From positions 17,436,969 to 17,500,968 of the forward strand of contig NC_092092.1 of NCBI RefSeq assembly GCF_045679555.1: a stretch of DNA of 64,000 nt, read 5' to 3'. This document shows positions 36,033-47,721 of this stretch, piece after piece (position 1 is the first letter of the stretch; every line of letters begins with the position of its first letter). Source of the DNA: Salvelinus alpinus. Taxonomy: Eukaryota > Chordata > Actinopteri > Salmoniformes > Salmonidae. Below the pieces are notes generated by a model. That model was not told the origin of the DNA. It ran no database searches and saw nothing but the letters and a program-made list of their open reading frames with translations. The position numbers and the translations under genes are program-made.

Positions 36033-36975
36033 CAACCTGTTTTTTTCACACAATACCCCATAATGACAAAGCAAAAACAGGTTTTTAGACATTTTTGCAA
36101 ATGCATAAAAAAAAAATGAAATATCACATTTATATAAGTATTCAGACCCTTTACTCAGTACTTTGTTGAAGCACCTTTGGCAGCAATTACAGCCTCAAGT
36201 CTTTTTGGTTATGACGCTACAAGCTTGGCACACCTGTATTTGGGGAGTTTCTCTCATTATTCTCTGCAGATCCTCTCAAGCTCTGTTAGGTTGGATGGGG
36301 AGTGTCGCTGCACAGCTATTTTCAGGTCTCTCCAGAGATGTTCGATCGGGTTCAAGTCCGGGCTCTGGCTGTGCCACTCAAAGACATTCAGAGACTTATC
36401 CCGAAGCCACTCCTGCATTGTCTTGGCTGTGTGCTAAGGGTCATTGTCCTGTTGGAGGGTGAACCTTCACCCCAGTCTGAGGTCCTGGGCGCTCTGGAGC
36501 AGGTTTTAATCAAGGATCCCTCTGTACTTTGCTCCATTCCTCTTTTCCTCTATCCTGACTAGTCTCCCAGTCCCTGCCGCTGAATAACATCCCCACAGCA
36601 CGATGCTGCCACTCCAATGCTTCACCGTAGGGATGCTGCCAGGTTTCCTCCAGAGGTGACGCTTGGCATTCAGGCCAAATAGTTCAATCTTTGTTTTATC
36701 AGACCAGAGAATCTTGTTTCTCATGGTCTGAGAGTATTTTAGGTGCCTTTTGGCAAACTGAAAGCGGGCTGTCTTGTGCCTTTTAATGAGGAGTGGCTTT
36801 ATGGCCACTCTACCATAAAGGCCTGATTGGTAGAGTGCTACAGAGATGGTTGTCCTTCTGGAAGGTTTTCCCCATCTTAAACTGGTCTAATAAAACTACA
36901 CATTTTTAATGGTGAGTGAGCGTGGGCTATTGTGTGTAGATTGATGAGGATTTTTTTTATTTAATCCATTTTAGC
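36033..36975 (-). mobile_element. Tc1-like transposon remnant, ends missing
   Basis: Inner ITR text CACACAATACCCCATAATGA (36048) and its partner GGGCTATTGTGTGTAGATTG (36921) survive, but the outer termini do not. Minus-strand transposase scraps fill 36160-36860. A deletion near 36875-36910 removes the N-terminal half. Same family as 5104-6550 and 24862-26101. Confidence 0.88.
36163..36808 (-). pseudogene. Tc1 transposase C-terminal pseudogene
   Basis: The frame at 36506-36808 reads [20 protein letters not shown] (first Asp), then TVKHWSGSIVLWGC. The rest (second Asp and Glu blocks) is recovered in other frames down to 36163. Substitutions in the normally glycine-rich K-H-G-G-G-S box (here K-H-W-S-G-S) plus frame breaks make it inactive. 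Confidence 0.85.
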
Positions 36976-37014
36976 CACATAGACCACATACTGTCATGAT
37001 AATATAATAACACA

Positions 37015-37292
37015 TCCCACTGAGCAAAAACTGGTTGAATAAACAATGTTTCCATGTCATTTCAACCAATAAAACAACAATGTGATGACATTGAATAAAT
37101 GTGGAAAACTGTTTGGATTTCAAAAAGTCATCAACATAAGGGATTTTTGTATTTTCTTCAGCCAACTTGCAACCTAAATCCAATTACATGGTGGCTTTTT
37201 TTGTTGATTTCACGTTGAATTCATGTTAACTAACAACTCAACCAAATGTAAATCAAAACTAGACATTGAACTGACGTCTGTGCCCAGTGGGA
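37015..37292. mobile_element. MITE with TCCCACTG-type TIRs
   Basis: The left end TCCCACTGAGCAAAAACTGG and the right end (minus) TCCCACTGGGCACAGACGTC share terminal TCCCACTG-GCA. The interior has repeated CAACC/GTTGA motifs typical of the family (TTGAATTCATGTTAAC, CATTTCAACCAA). Non-coding. Confidence 0.7.
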
Positions 37293-37544
37293 TGCCTCTG
37301 AGCAGACACTGTTTATCAAAGTGACTTACATTACAGTGAGTGCATATCCTACATTTCTAGCATGTGTCTGTGTTCCTTATAGGATCTGACCCCATAATGC
37401 TGCTGACCCCGTGTTCTTACAAACTGATCCACACAAGACCACATGATACTGTTGTGGTGATAATACATTCCTCTTAGCAGACACTCTTTCTACTCCAAAA
37501 TGAATGAAAAAAATATAAACACATATGAAGAAATGTGACTTATA

Positions 37545-37860
37545 GATCTGTCATTCTTCATTGAAAGCAAGTCTAAGAAGCGGTAGATCTGTTCTGTCTG
37601 TTATTTCTATGCTTTCCATTTTTTAAGTCGATTTTTTGCGTAATTTACTTTCGGTTTTGTACACCAGCTTCAAACATCTGAATATACAATATTTTTGGTT
37701 ATGGAAAAAACATTTCACAGCGATTTAGATTGTACAATGATTTTCTACACTATACTTGCTAGTTTTGTCACATAAACTAATTAGGCGAACTATTCAATTT
37801 TTTTGCAACCAGGAAATGGTGGAGCTGTTTCTGCATAGTGCAAAAATAATATTCCCATCC
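37545..37860. mobile_element. Dispersed MITE family X, copy 1 (left end lost)
   Basis: Shares ATAGATCTGTCATTCT, GTAGATCTGTTCTGTCTG, GTACACCAGCTTCAAACATC and AACCAGGAAATGGTGGAGC with copies at 46018 (same strand) and 59233 (opposite strand). Confidence 0.8.
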
Positions 37861-38446
37861 AGAAATGAGCCCACTAACATATTGGTCCATATTATCATTG
37901 TGCTATTTAACAATAGTCATTATCACCTTATGTAGCCCATCTGATGCAGGATAGTGGCTATAAATAAATAGGCTGAGGGTTGCCCATCTGTATTTACCCC
38001 ATTGGGCTAATCATTAGCTAGATCACAAACTCTTACGTGTAAACATGAGGCCATCTTGTTGCTGGTTAGAAACATATTGATGACTTGAATGCCTCCCCCC
38101 CCAAAAAAACCTTTCCACTGGCACTCAGCCAACCATGGATCATGTACTGTAAATATAATGTAGCCCTGCCTGTTAAATAAACCCCCGGTCTTCCCTACAA
38201 TGACTCAGCATGCATATTTCTCTCCCTGTGCCGTGCTCACATTTTGAATGCTCCTCGTATCCCTTTCCCGCCTAGAATACGACAGGCTGAATAATTGAAT
38301 TGGTAAACTATTCTGCTATGGTGTTGTCTGATTTTGCTGTTACTTACTCGTGTTTTTGGCCCTTAAATTAAAAGTGGACAAGTTTTCATTAGATAATTCC
38401 CATAAGCAAAGGTACCGGGTCTCAGCTCTACCCGGCTCTCGTTTGG
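37861..38446. other. No gene recognised
   Basis: Unique-looking DNA, no coding signal. Confidence 0.45.
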
Positions 38447-38570
38447 ATCATAGGTGCCCCAAATGCCACCCCATTCTCTATATAGTCCACTACTTTGACG
38501 AGAGCCTTATGGGTCCTGGTCAAAACGTGTGCATTATATAGGGAAAAGGGTGGCGAGGATTTAGGATGCA
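38447..38570. mobile_element. Palindromic MITE
   Basis: GCCACCCCATTCTCTATATA, GTCCACTACTTTGACGAGAG, then CCTATGGGTCCTGGTCAAAA and CATTATATAGGGAAAAGGGTG form imperfect inverted arms around a GAGCC/GGGTC centre. It can fold into a long hairpin. A diverged relative lies at 33649. Confidence 0.65.
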
Positions 38571-39163
38571 AAACTGTACTGCCATGATATCATACGGTAC
38601 TTTAATAATATAATGCACAAAGTTTCCCCTAATCACAAATCTGGGATTACCCCTAATCCTAACCTAATGTCCTGTCCAGGGGTATACTTCTACATCAAAC
38701 TGTGTCACGCCACAGAAACAGGAGATGCTAGATGCCCCATGGGTCGTTTTGGCTCACACAATTCTTACTTAACCTTAATCCTAACCATTTGAGAGATGAA
38801 AACTCTGACCCTGTAACTAACCCTGAATCAGGTGGAACTTTGACCTACGATTTACGGGAGAACATAATACCACCATGATGTATGCCTTTGAATACATACA
38901 ACAGCAGTTTTTAATCCACAATGTGCAGTACTGAATTGTGTTGAATTATTTGCAGTATTACCGTTTGGTGATTTATATCAAAGCTGTGCAATAGGCTAAT
39001 GAATAGGCTACTGAATAGGCTACTGAATTGAATTGCAGTGTCTTTGGGAGATATTGAATATATATATAATTTGTTAATCCCTTAATTCGTTCGGGTTCAT
39101 TCATTCATTCACCCTCCCCTCCCCATCGATCCACAATCTTTGGTGCAACCTCATCTTCTTTTG
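38571..39163. other. No gene recognised
   Basis: Unique-looking DNA. A short TAGGCTACTGAATAGGC duplication lies near 38995-39030. Confidence 0.45.
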
Positions 39164-39465
39164 TCAGCGCTCATCTTTGGTCTGGAGTTGGTATCTGCTG
39201 CCATCTGCTGGACAGTCAGTTAGACTTCCCTGTTGAAGTAGGATGAGGTTGTCGTCACTAGGTGGAACAGAGTACTCCTCCGAGTTCCCTACATCCTCTA
39301 TGTTATTATATGACTTTCTCCTAATACGCCCTCTGGTAAGGCCAAGGCAACTTCTACCCAAAGCTTTGTGTTAAAATAATAATTTAAGGCTAAAAAAATA
39401 CCTGACTTTGGTCTGTGTAGTTGGAGGAACGTCAGTAGGGTTCTGCGTAAAGATAGACATGTCTC
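39164..39465 (-). CDS. Possible host exons (unidentified, tail-like C-terminus)
   Basis: The minus-strand frame from about 39340 to 39164 reads like a real polar protein end: RIRRKSYNNIEDVGNSEEYS, then PPSDDNLILLQQGSLTD, ending QTKDER and a stop. Just upstream, a Thr/Pro-rich frame (NPTDVPPTTQTK) at 39400-39440 sits between an acceptor-like TCTATCTTTACGCAG and a donor-like CAG|GTATTT. Together they could be stalk and cytoplasmic-tail exons of a membrane protein. I do not recognise a family, and neither exon boundary is certain. Chance open frames in unique DNA remain possible. Confidence 0.3.
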
Positions 39466-39996
39466 GTGGACAGGCAGGCAGGAGGCAAAGGATAAGCTGC
39501 AAAAGTAGTCCTCATGGTTTTCATAAAACAACGGTATTAATGATAACATGGTTAGAATACATAATAATGACGGCAAAGTAAATTAAATGAACAATGCAGG
39601 TATCATGGACAATATAGACACAGATATACAGCATTAATAGTCTACAGTATATCTGAATACATTTTTTTAAAGTTATTTAAGCATAAATTACCAAAGTTAC
39701 CATAGATGATTTGTTAATTACCAAAGTTACTGAAGATTCCCGTAGTGGGTGAACCAGTTGCATTACCTGTAATTCAGGGTAATAACAGGCACCTGTCCCA
39801 TGCACAGATAGAGAGAGAGACTGAGTTCCCTTTCAGTCGGTCACTTGGTATAATATACTATGGGGAGTCAACGAACAATCATGTTCACCTGAAAACTGAA
39901 ATCACGCCCAATGGGCCAATGAATGCCTCAGAAGTCCTGCCTTTCTGGCTATAATACTGGGGCTCGCATTAATTTCCTAAATTCTTCGCTCTTTAG

Positions 39997-40649
39997 CTAG
40001 CCTGAAGGAAGAACGTGTCACGCAATTTACAAACTTTTCAAGCACACAAAGACTACGAGATTTGGCTCCGACTTAGGTGTCTGTTAGTGGGGAGAGAGTA
40101 CTCGTCCCTCTAGATGTTTTGGATCTTGGTATCGGTTTTTGTGTTTGCTTAAAACCCACTACATTCTGCTCTGCTTGTGTAGCCAGTACTTCCTTGCTTG
40201 ATTAAGATGGCCAGTGGTAAGAGTAAGTTCAAAAAGGTTAACCAGCTGAGTTTGAACCTCCGACCGTGCCCTAGGATATGTGTTTTCACAATGAAAATTA
40301 AAGATACTCACGAGGGCTGTCCTGGGTGGAAACATGCTCAGGAGGTTTTGGCTCGGACCAGCTCGTGTGACCATTGTCTGGGTTCAACCTCCATTGGGCG
40401 TCAGGCTGACTTTGTGAGAAAGATTGTGGCTGCTGGCGAAGGGTCTTCCGGTGAAGCGACCTCGGGAGTGGGGTTGGTAATAACAGCCACCTGGGGTTGT
40501 CAGGTGCCTGTTATTACCAAGATCCAAAACATCTAGAGGGACGAGTACTCTCTCCCCACTAACAGACACCTAAGTCGGAGCCGAATCTCAAAGTCTTTGT
40601 GTGCTTGAAAAGTTTGTAAATTGCGTGAATCGTTCTTCCTTCAGGCTAG
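39997..40649. repeat. 135-bp inverted repeat around a gag fragment
   Basis: The left arm is 39997-40131 and the right arm 40515-40649 (inverted), with about 5 mismatches in 135. The spacer is 383 bp. Next to the right arm lies a smaller hairpin, GGTAATAACAGCCACCTG / CAGGTGCCTGTTATTACC at 40476-40518, one mismatch. The same 18-mer occurs at 39778-39795. The arms are the leader upstream of the gag ORF. Confidence 0.93.
40198..40536 (+). pseudogene. DIRS-like gag, truncated at the inverted arm
   Basis: The frame starts ATGGCCAGTGGTAAGAG and reads MASGKSKFKKVNQLSLNLRP, then CPRICVFTMKIKDTHEGCPG, then a second cysteine pair SSCDHCLGSTS. Paired cysteines in a short basic N-terminal protein fit DIRS1-group gag. 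The frame runs into the inverted leader copy and stops after ITKIQNI, about a fifth of a usual gag. Family assignment is from pattern memory and moderate in strength. Confidence 0.6.
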
Positions 40650-40659
40650 CTGAGGAATT

Positions 40660-42302
40660 AATCCATGCTTTTGTCACTTCTAGGTTAGACTACTGCAATG
40701 CTCTACTTTCCAGATAAAGCACTAAATAAACTTCAGTTAGTGCTAAACACGGCTGCTAGAATCTTGACTAGAACCAAAAAATTTGATCATATTAGCCTCT
40801 CTACACTGGCTTCCTGTTAAGGCAAGGGCTGATTTCAAGGTTTTACTGCTAACCTACAAAGCATTAGATGTGGCTTGCTCCTACCTATCTTTCCCGATTT
40901 GGTCCTGCTGTACATACCTACACGTATGCCATGGTCACAAGACGCAGGTCTCCTTACTGTCCCTAGAATTTCTAAGCAAACAGCTGGAGGCAGGGCTTTC
41001 TCCTACAGAGCTCCATTTTTATGGAATGGTCTGCCTACCCATGTGAGAGACGCAGACTCGGTCTCAATCTTTAAGTCTTTATTGAAGACTCATCTCTTTA
41101 GTAGGTTCTATGATTGAGTGTAGTCTGGCCCAGGAGTGTGGTGAACGGAAAGGCACTGGAGCAACGAACCGCCCTTGCTGTCTCTGCCTGGCCGGTTCCC
41201 CTCTCTCCACTGGGATTCTCTGCCTCTAACTCTATTACAGGGGCTGAGTCACTGGCTTACTGGTGCTCTTCCATGCCGTCCCCAGGAGGGGTGCGTCACT
41301 TGAGTGGGTTGAGTCACTGACATGATCTTCCTGTCCGGGTTGGCGCTCCCCCCTTGGGTTGTGCCGTGGCGGAGATCTTTGTGGGCCATACTCGGCCTTG
41401 TCTCAGGATGGTAAGTTGGTGGTTGAAGATATCCCTCTAGTGGTGTGGGGGCTGTGCTTTGGAAAAGTGGGTGGGGTTATATCCTGCCTGTTTGGCCCTG
41501 TCCGGTGGTATCGTCGGACGGGGCCACAGTTTCTCCTGACCCATCTTGTCTCAGCCTCCAGTATTTATGCTGCAGTAGTTTGTATCGGGGGCTAGGGTCA
41601 GTCTGTTATATCTGGAGTATTTCTCCTGTCTTATCCCGTGTCCTGTGTGAATTTAAGTATGCTCTCGCTAATTCTCTCTTTCTCTCTTTTTTCTCTCTCT
41701 CTTTCTTTTTTTCTTTATTTCTCTCTCTCAGAGGACCTGAGCCCTAGGACCATGCCTCAGGACTACCTGGCCTGATGACTCCTTGCTGCCCCCAGTCCAC
41801 TTGGCCGTGCTGCTGCTCCAGTTTCAACTGTTCTGCCTGCGGCTATGGAACCCTGACCTCTTCACCGGACGTGCTACCTGTCCCAGACCTGCTGTTTTCA
41901 ACTCCCTGGAGACAGCAGGAGTGGTAGAGAAAATCTGAATGATCGGCTATGAAAAGCCAACTGACATTTACTCCTGAGGTGCTGACCTGTTGCACTCTCG
42001 ACAACCACTATGATTATTATTATTTGACCCTGCTGGTCATCTATGAACATTTGAACATCTTGGCCATGTTCTGTTATAATCTCCACCTGACACAGCCAGA
42101 AGAGGACTGGCCACCCCTCATAGCCTGGTTCCTCTCTATGTTTCTTCCTAGGTTCTGGCCTTTCTAGGGAGTTTTTCCTAGCCACTGTGCTTCTACACCT
42201 GCATTGCTTGCTGTTTGGGGGTTTAGGCTGGGTTTCTGTACAGCACTTTGTGACATCAGCTGATGTAAGAAGGGCTTTATAAATACATTTGATTTGATTT
42301 GT
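40660..42302 (+). mobile_element. LINE (L2-like), 5'-truncated, plus strand
   Basis: Begins within the RT C-terminal region and ends with a characteristic L2-type 3' end, CTGTACAGCACTTTGTGACA ... GGGCTTTATAAATACATTTG plus ATTTGATTT repeats at 42290-42302. The long 3' UTR includes a CT-rich tract (41670-41730). It is inserted immediately after the inverted DIRS leader. Confidence 0.92.
40665..41117 (+). pseudogene. LINE RT C-terminal region
   Basis: FVTSRLDYCNAL opens the fragment, then SLHWLPVKARADFKVLLLTY, KALDVACSYLS and SKQTAGGRAFSYRAPFLWNG, ending LLKTHLFSRFYD before the stop. These are C-terminal RT-associated blocks of fish L2-type LINEs. The catalytic RT core is absent and frames change near 40720 and 40900. 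Confidence 0.88.
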
Positions 42303-43439
42303 CTGGGGCCAAGTGAGTGCAGCAGTGGTGGTTAGAGTTGATAGGGGTGTCCTCCCAGTCAAGTGAGGCTCTTTCCTGTTTCTCTGGCAGTGTTCAGAGT
42401 CCGGGTTCCCGGGATTTATTATGCCATAAAGGAAAACGTCCCTAGCGGACGGAACAGATATGACGGCTGGTTACACAAAGAAAGGGGGTTGGGTTTTGAA
42501 TGAAAGAGCGGGAAGACTTAGTACAAAGGGAGAAGCTATGCTATCGTAAATAAAGTATCTTGTGCATTCTAAATTACCGCCCATTTGAAAAAGGAAAACG
42601 CAATAAATATTTACTCTGAGCTGCACTTCGGTAGATTGGTCGTAGATGGGAGGCCGGGTTGTCCTTTGAAGAATGACTGGTGGTAGAACGGGTACTTGGT
42701 AGTACCGTCATTGTGTGGTAGAACAGTTACTCTCTCCGTCCTCTCCTAGCCCATGTCTACTGTTGCTGCGCTAACGCAATGACTAGGAGGTATCACTTCT
42801 TTAGTGAATAAGAGTTCAAAGTTCATACCAAGTTGCCATACTTTAAGCTCATGCTATATTCTGGCTGGTATAGTCGAAATTCATCCTTCCGGCGTGTAGG
42901 TCTTCACCTTCACATTGAAATTCAATGCTAATTTCGTTAGGTTCTTGCTGAGGTTGGCTTGGTTAGTCTTTGTCCTTTCAACGTGGGGACCTCAAGTCCG
43001 CACGTCCTTGGAACAGGAAGTTACATTTTCGTCAACGGGTTTATATAGTGGTGAAAGAAGGGGGTGTTTCATAGTTTACAACCCATGTCTGTTCACTTAG
43101 GCGGGGCCTCTGAGTGAGCAGAGTGGTGTTCTTATGACAAACCGTTCTCTCATTAAGAAGCTAAAAATTACATTTAATCTTTTCACAAATAGTTTCATAT
43201 TTAAACATTTAAATTGCACAACAATTTCATGTGAATCTGATAACTAGAATGTGTAGATTTTTCAAGATACAGTTTATGTCGTCCTATCATCAGTAATGTC
43301 TCAGATGCCAACTGATCTCACATCATATTCATTAAGTACCAACGCATATATTCAACTGGTTGGATTACGGAAATATTGTTCCGTTTCCCACCTTTTGATG
43401 TTCACTGAATCTCTATGTCAACAAAGGCTTTTCAAAAGT
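42303..43439. other. Unclassified non-coding DNA
   Basis: No gene is seen. GTAAATAAAGTATC (42547) and TTTATATAGTGG (43042) are LTR-like signals but no LTR ends are found. It could belong to a retroelement I do not recognise. Confidence 0.4.
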
Positions 43440-43817
43440 CAACTCTATATTTATTAATAGACAAGGGGCAGGCAAGAGGCAGGTCGAGGACAGGCAGAAG
43501 TTCGTAAACCGGGACAGAGTCAGATTGGTACAGGACGGCAGGCAGGCTCGAGGTCAGGGCAGGCAGAATGGTATGGCAGGTGGACTCAGGGTCAGGGCAG
43601 GCAGCAATGGTCGGAACCTGGAGGGCTAGAAAACAGGGACAAGGAAAACAGGAGTACGAAAAAACACGCTGGTAGGCTTGACGAGACAAGACGAACTGGC
43701 AACAGACAAACAGAAAACACAGGTATAAATACACAAGGGACAATGGGGATAAATGGGAGACACCTGGTGGGGGGTGGAGACAAGCACAAGACAGGTGAAA
43801 CAGATCAGGGTGTGACA
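43440..43817 (-). mobile_element. LTR-like repeat Y, copy 1 (minus)
   Basis: On the minus strand it begins TGTCACACCCTGATCTGTTT (43817), then CCCTTGTGTATTTATACCTG and CTCGAGCCTGCCTGCCGTCC, the same order as copy 2 at 47725-48103. The distal end is diverged near 43440. It could be a solo LTR; no target duplication is identified. Confidence 0.6.
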
Positions 43818-45006
43818 CTCTCTCTCCTAAACCTGGCCCTGCTTGTTGAAGCAGTGAGCATTTCCTGTCGCTCTATGCGTTTCCTGATTCATGCCACCAT
43901 GGAGAGGGTCCATTAGGAGGGTCTGTTGTTGATTCTGGTGGCTTCCCATTGGCCCAGACAACCCTGGTTTGCAGAGATCATCCTCCTGTTGAGCGGGGAC
44001 CCATGGAGGGTTCCGTGTCGTGTCAAGCTAAATCCTCAATCAAGTCAATTTCAGAAACCTAGAGTAAAACGACATGCACTTGTATGACTCATTTATGACA
44101 GAGGGTTTATTCAAAATTCCAGAAACCGTCATAAAAGGTCCCAGCTCAATCAATCAATAAATAAATATCACAAATCAATAATCACACAAGCAATTATGAT
44201 AAGCAAAAATGAACCATGGATTAGATACCTCCAGCGCCCTTATCTAATCCCCTATTAGGCTGCCAATGCAATATTTTTTGTCTCATACAATTTTATGAGA
44301 AGACAGCATTTAATAACAAGAAAAACGGTCTCTTAACTTCTACAACTATAAAGAGTATTTTGTCGCCCCCCTAAGGATGATCAGTATCTCAGTTGGTGAT
44401 TCAAAACTCTAATAGCTACTTAAAACTTCTATCAATAAGGTAACCTTAAGGATTCCTTCTAGAACTGTACTTTAACATTTTAAACTATAATAAAAATCTA
44501 AATATATATAAGCTAAAAAGCTACAGCTAAATTCTTATTCAGCAGACAATGGGTTCTTCTAGCAAGCCAAAATAGACTCTTCCCAGCAAACAATTCCTGC
44601 ATCTTTTATATCCTAATGCTTGTCCTAATGATGCATTTATGGTAAACACCCGCTGCCCTAATGGCCTACCTGTGGTCATTACTCCTCACCTAAAAACCCT
44701 TGTGGTTTTGCTGACGCCTCTACAAAATCTTGCACCTGCAAACTCGCTCCTGACCCTTAAAGGGGCTTTGTCAGCCAACCACTAACCACACCTATGCTTA
44801 CCCTATGCTCTCTAAAACCAGGCTCTAGCGAGCTGTGATTCAAGTAACCCCTAACCCACCAAGAATGATGCAGGCTCCAATACCAAATGATACAAGCCTC
44901 ATCTCATAATGATCCGAGCCCCATATGACCAGGATTTCCTGACCCCTCCTTTTAGATCTCTCCTAACTAGTCTGACATGGGGTTATTCTAGGTCAAGCTA
45001 GCACCC
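43818..45006. other. No gene recognised
   Basis: AT-rich DNA. No supported coding or repeat structure, apart from an AATCAATCAATAAATAAATA patch at 44148. Confidence 0.45.
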
Positions 45007-46021
45007 TTAACTTAGCGCTAGGGGTCAGAATTTAGTTTTTTCTTAAAATATTGTTTTCAAGGTAAACGGACATTTTCTCTGGCCCAGATCGTAGAATATG
45101 CATATAATTTACAGATTGGGATAGAAAACACTCCAAAGTTTCCAAAACTGTCAAAATATTGTCTGTGAGTATAACAAAACGTATTCTGCAGACGAAAACC
45201 TAAGAAAATATAACCCGGAAGTGCTAAAAAAAATGTCATCTGTGTTTCCTGGACCGTCTTTCTTCCATTTAAAGGGGTATCAACCAGATTCATTTTCCAA
45301 TGTTTTCCTCAGGCTGTGACCAGTCTTTAGACATAGTTTCAGGCTTTTATTTTGAAAAATGAACGAGATTTTTCAAAACTAGTCAGGTGTCCTCCGAATA
45401 GTTCCTGCGCGCGCGAGAGGAGCTCTCCATTTTCCGTTTGTCTCTTAATGAATAGGTTATGGTCCGGTTTAAATATTATCGATTATGTTTGTTAAAAACA
45501 ACCTGAGGACTGATTATAAAAAACATTTGACATGTTTCTACGACCATTACGGATACTTTTTGGAATTTGTCGAACGGAACAAGGCTTTGGTTTTCTGAAC
45601 ATAACGCGCAACCCAAATGGCGTTTTTTTGTGATAAAAGTAATATTTATCGAACAAAAAGAACATTTGTTGTGTAACTGGGAGTCTCGTGAGTGCAAACA
45701 TCTGAAGATTATCTAAGGTAAGCAATTCATTTTATTGCTTTTCTGACTTTCGTGACCAAGCTAACCAAGCTAATATAAGGCTAACTGTTGTAGCATTGAT
45801 TGCTACACTCACAAAAGCTTGGATTTCTTTCGCTGTAAAGTATATTTTCAAAATCTGATAGGTGGATTAACAACAAGCTAAGCTGTGTTTTGGTATATTT
45901 CACTTGTGATTGCATGATTATAAATATTTTTAGTAATATTTTTGCATTTGGCGCCCTGCAATTCTAGCGGTTGTTTAGGAAAATGATCCCGTAAAAGGGA
46001 TCCGTAGCGCAGAGAAGTTAA
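45007..46021. mobile_element. TTAA-flanked (piggyBac-like) non-autonomous element, ~1.0 kb
   Basis: TTAA lies at 45007-45010 and 46018-46021. The left end is CTTAGCGCTAGGGGTC. The right end on the minus strand is CTTCTCTGCGCTACGGATCC. Internal text (GCGCGCGAGAGGAGC, ACATGTTTCTACGACCATTA, GGCGCCCTGCAATTCTAGCG) belongs to a family I recall as common in salmonids. Non-coding. Its right TTAA coincides with the left edge of MITE X. Confidence 0.78.
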
Positions 46022-46402
46022 AGCTGCAATATGTAACTTTTTGGGCGACCTGACAAAGTTCACATATAAATGTGAGTTATAGATATGCAATTTTCATTGA
46101 TCTGTCATTCTCATAGAAAGCAAGCCTAAGAAGCAGTAGATCTGTTCTATGTGCACTATTTCTATGCTTCCCCGTCTTAAAGCATCATTCTTGCAACTTT
46201 TACTTTGGGTTTGTACACCAGCTTCAAACAGCTGAAAATGCAAAATTTTTGGTTATGTAAAATATATTTCACAGCGGTTAAGATGGTACAATGATTATCT
46301 ACACTATAATTGCTTGTTTAGTCACAACCTGAAATTAGACAAACTACTAGAATTTTATCAACCAGGAAATGGTGTAGCGATTTCTGCATATTGCATCTTT
46401 AA
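46018..46402. mobile_element. Dispersed MITE family X, copy 2 (complete)
   Basis: Inverted ends are TTAAAGCTGCAATATGTAAC at the left and, on the minus strand, TTAAAGATGCAATATGCAGA at the right. Length is about 385 bp. Other copies are at 37545 and 59233. Non-coding. Confidence 0.85.
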
Positions 46403-46859
46403 TATACCTCTAACTAAACATCATCATCACTACTAGTTTTAAACATTAACACTTCTTATTCCCTTCAAATCAAGCTTTATTATTATAATTTCACTCAATT
46501 CTAATCTAATTTATTACTCCAGTTACATCTTTAACATTCAACATCCCATCATCCTGTTATTTCATTATAACATTTCACTATCAATCTCCTACAAGCCCAA
46601 TAGACATAGTCCAAATGTACCCTAAAACAAGCAAACATCTCATCCTAAACCATTTTACTATATTACTTCAGTCACCCTTTAACATTCCCCAATATTTCCA
46701 ACATTTAACATATTCAACATTTCATTATAATTTTTATTGATTCTAGTTTCCAATTCATTTATTTTTCTTATTTTCTATGGTCAATGTCAGTTTCTCTCAA
46801 TCTTCATTCTCCTCTGTGCTCTGTGTGTGGGTGTGTGAGTGGGGCCTTCCTGTCAGCAC
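46403..46859. other. AT-rich, no gene recognised
   Basis: Composed largely of C/T/A words such as AACATT and CAATTC. No repeat structure strong enough to call. Confidence 0.45.
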
Positions 46860-47030
46860 TTCCTGTCCATGCTTTATGCCACAAAAAATGTCACAGAAAA
46901 CTAGGCTTAGCCTGCCATTCTGACAGTCGTCAGGATCTATTGTCCCAGGCGCACAGGAGAGTTTGGCATCGACAACCGCAGACATGGGATCTGTGGGTTT
47001 GGCCCCTGAAGGTTGAATTTGACAGCTAGG
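46860..47030 (+). pseudogene. DIRS-like RNase H / linker remnant
   Basis: Reads SRQDLLSQAHRRVWHRQPQ, then WDLWVWPLKVE, a pattern I associate with the end of the DIRS RNase H region just before the recombinase. A stop follows at 47027. Confidence 0.5.
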
Positions 47031-47721
47031 GGTTTACTCTTGAATGTGAATGTGACTATACAGTTGGTGTCAGGTTACAGGAGCTTCGCCTTTTCAGAGC
47101 TATTTGGTGGACATTTTGATGTTCTTGCAAGAGATTTTTTGAGCAGAGCATTTCTTTTTCCACATTGAAGGTTTATATAGCAGACATCTCAGCGTGTAAT
47201 GAAGGGATTGATGACTCTACCCCGGGTGTCATCCTCTGGTGGTACAGTTCCTGAAAGGCGTGCATCGACTAGGACCAGTATCTAAGTTTATGGTACCGAC
47301 CTGGCTTTGGTCCTGAACGCTCTGTGTGAGCCTCCGTCTGAACCATTGGAGTCTGTGGATCTGAAGGTCCTTTTCTGCAAGACTGCCCTGCTCATGGCCT
47401 TGGTGTCGGCCAAGCACGTTGGGGATCTTTGCGTGCGATCAGTACACCCTTTCTGTTTGGAGTTCACGCCTGGTTACTCCAAAGTGATGTTACCTGCTTA
47501 TGCAGCTTGTGCTCCCAAGGTTTTGCCTATGTCTTACAGGTGCCTGGTATTCGAGCTGTTCCCCTTCTCACCTCCTCCATTTGCTTCCAGTGAACAACAG
47601 AGGTTGAATGGCCTGTGTCCGGTGCATGCTTTACACAAGTACACTGAACAAAAATCAGCGTGTTGGTGCCATGTTTCATGAGCTGAAATAAAAGATCCCA
47701 TAAAAGGTCACTCTAAAATGT

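Noticed and set aside
41898..42362. 154-codon minus-strand frame
   Set aside because: Antisense of the L2-type LINE 3' UTR.
42303..43439. Endogenous retrovirus internal region
   Set aside because: Only isolated TATA- and AATAAA-like words; no gag, pol or env reading is recognisable.
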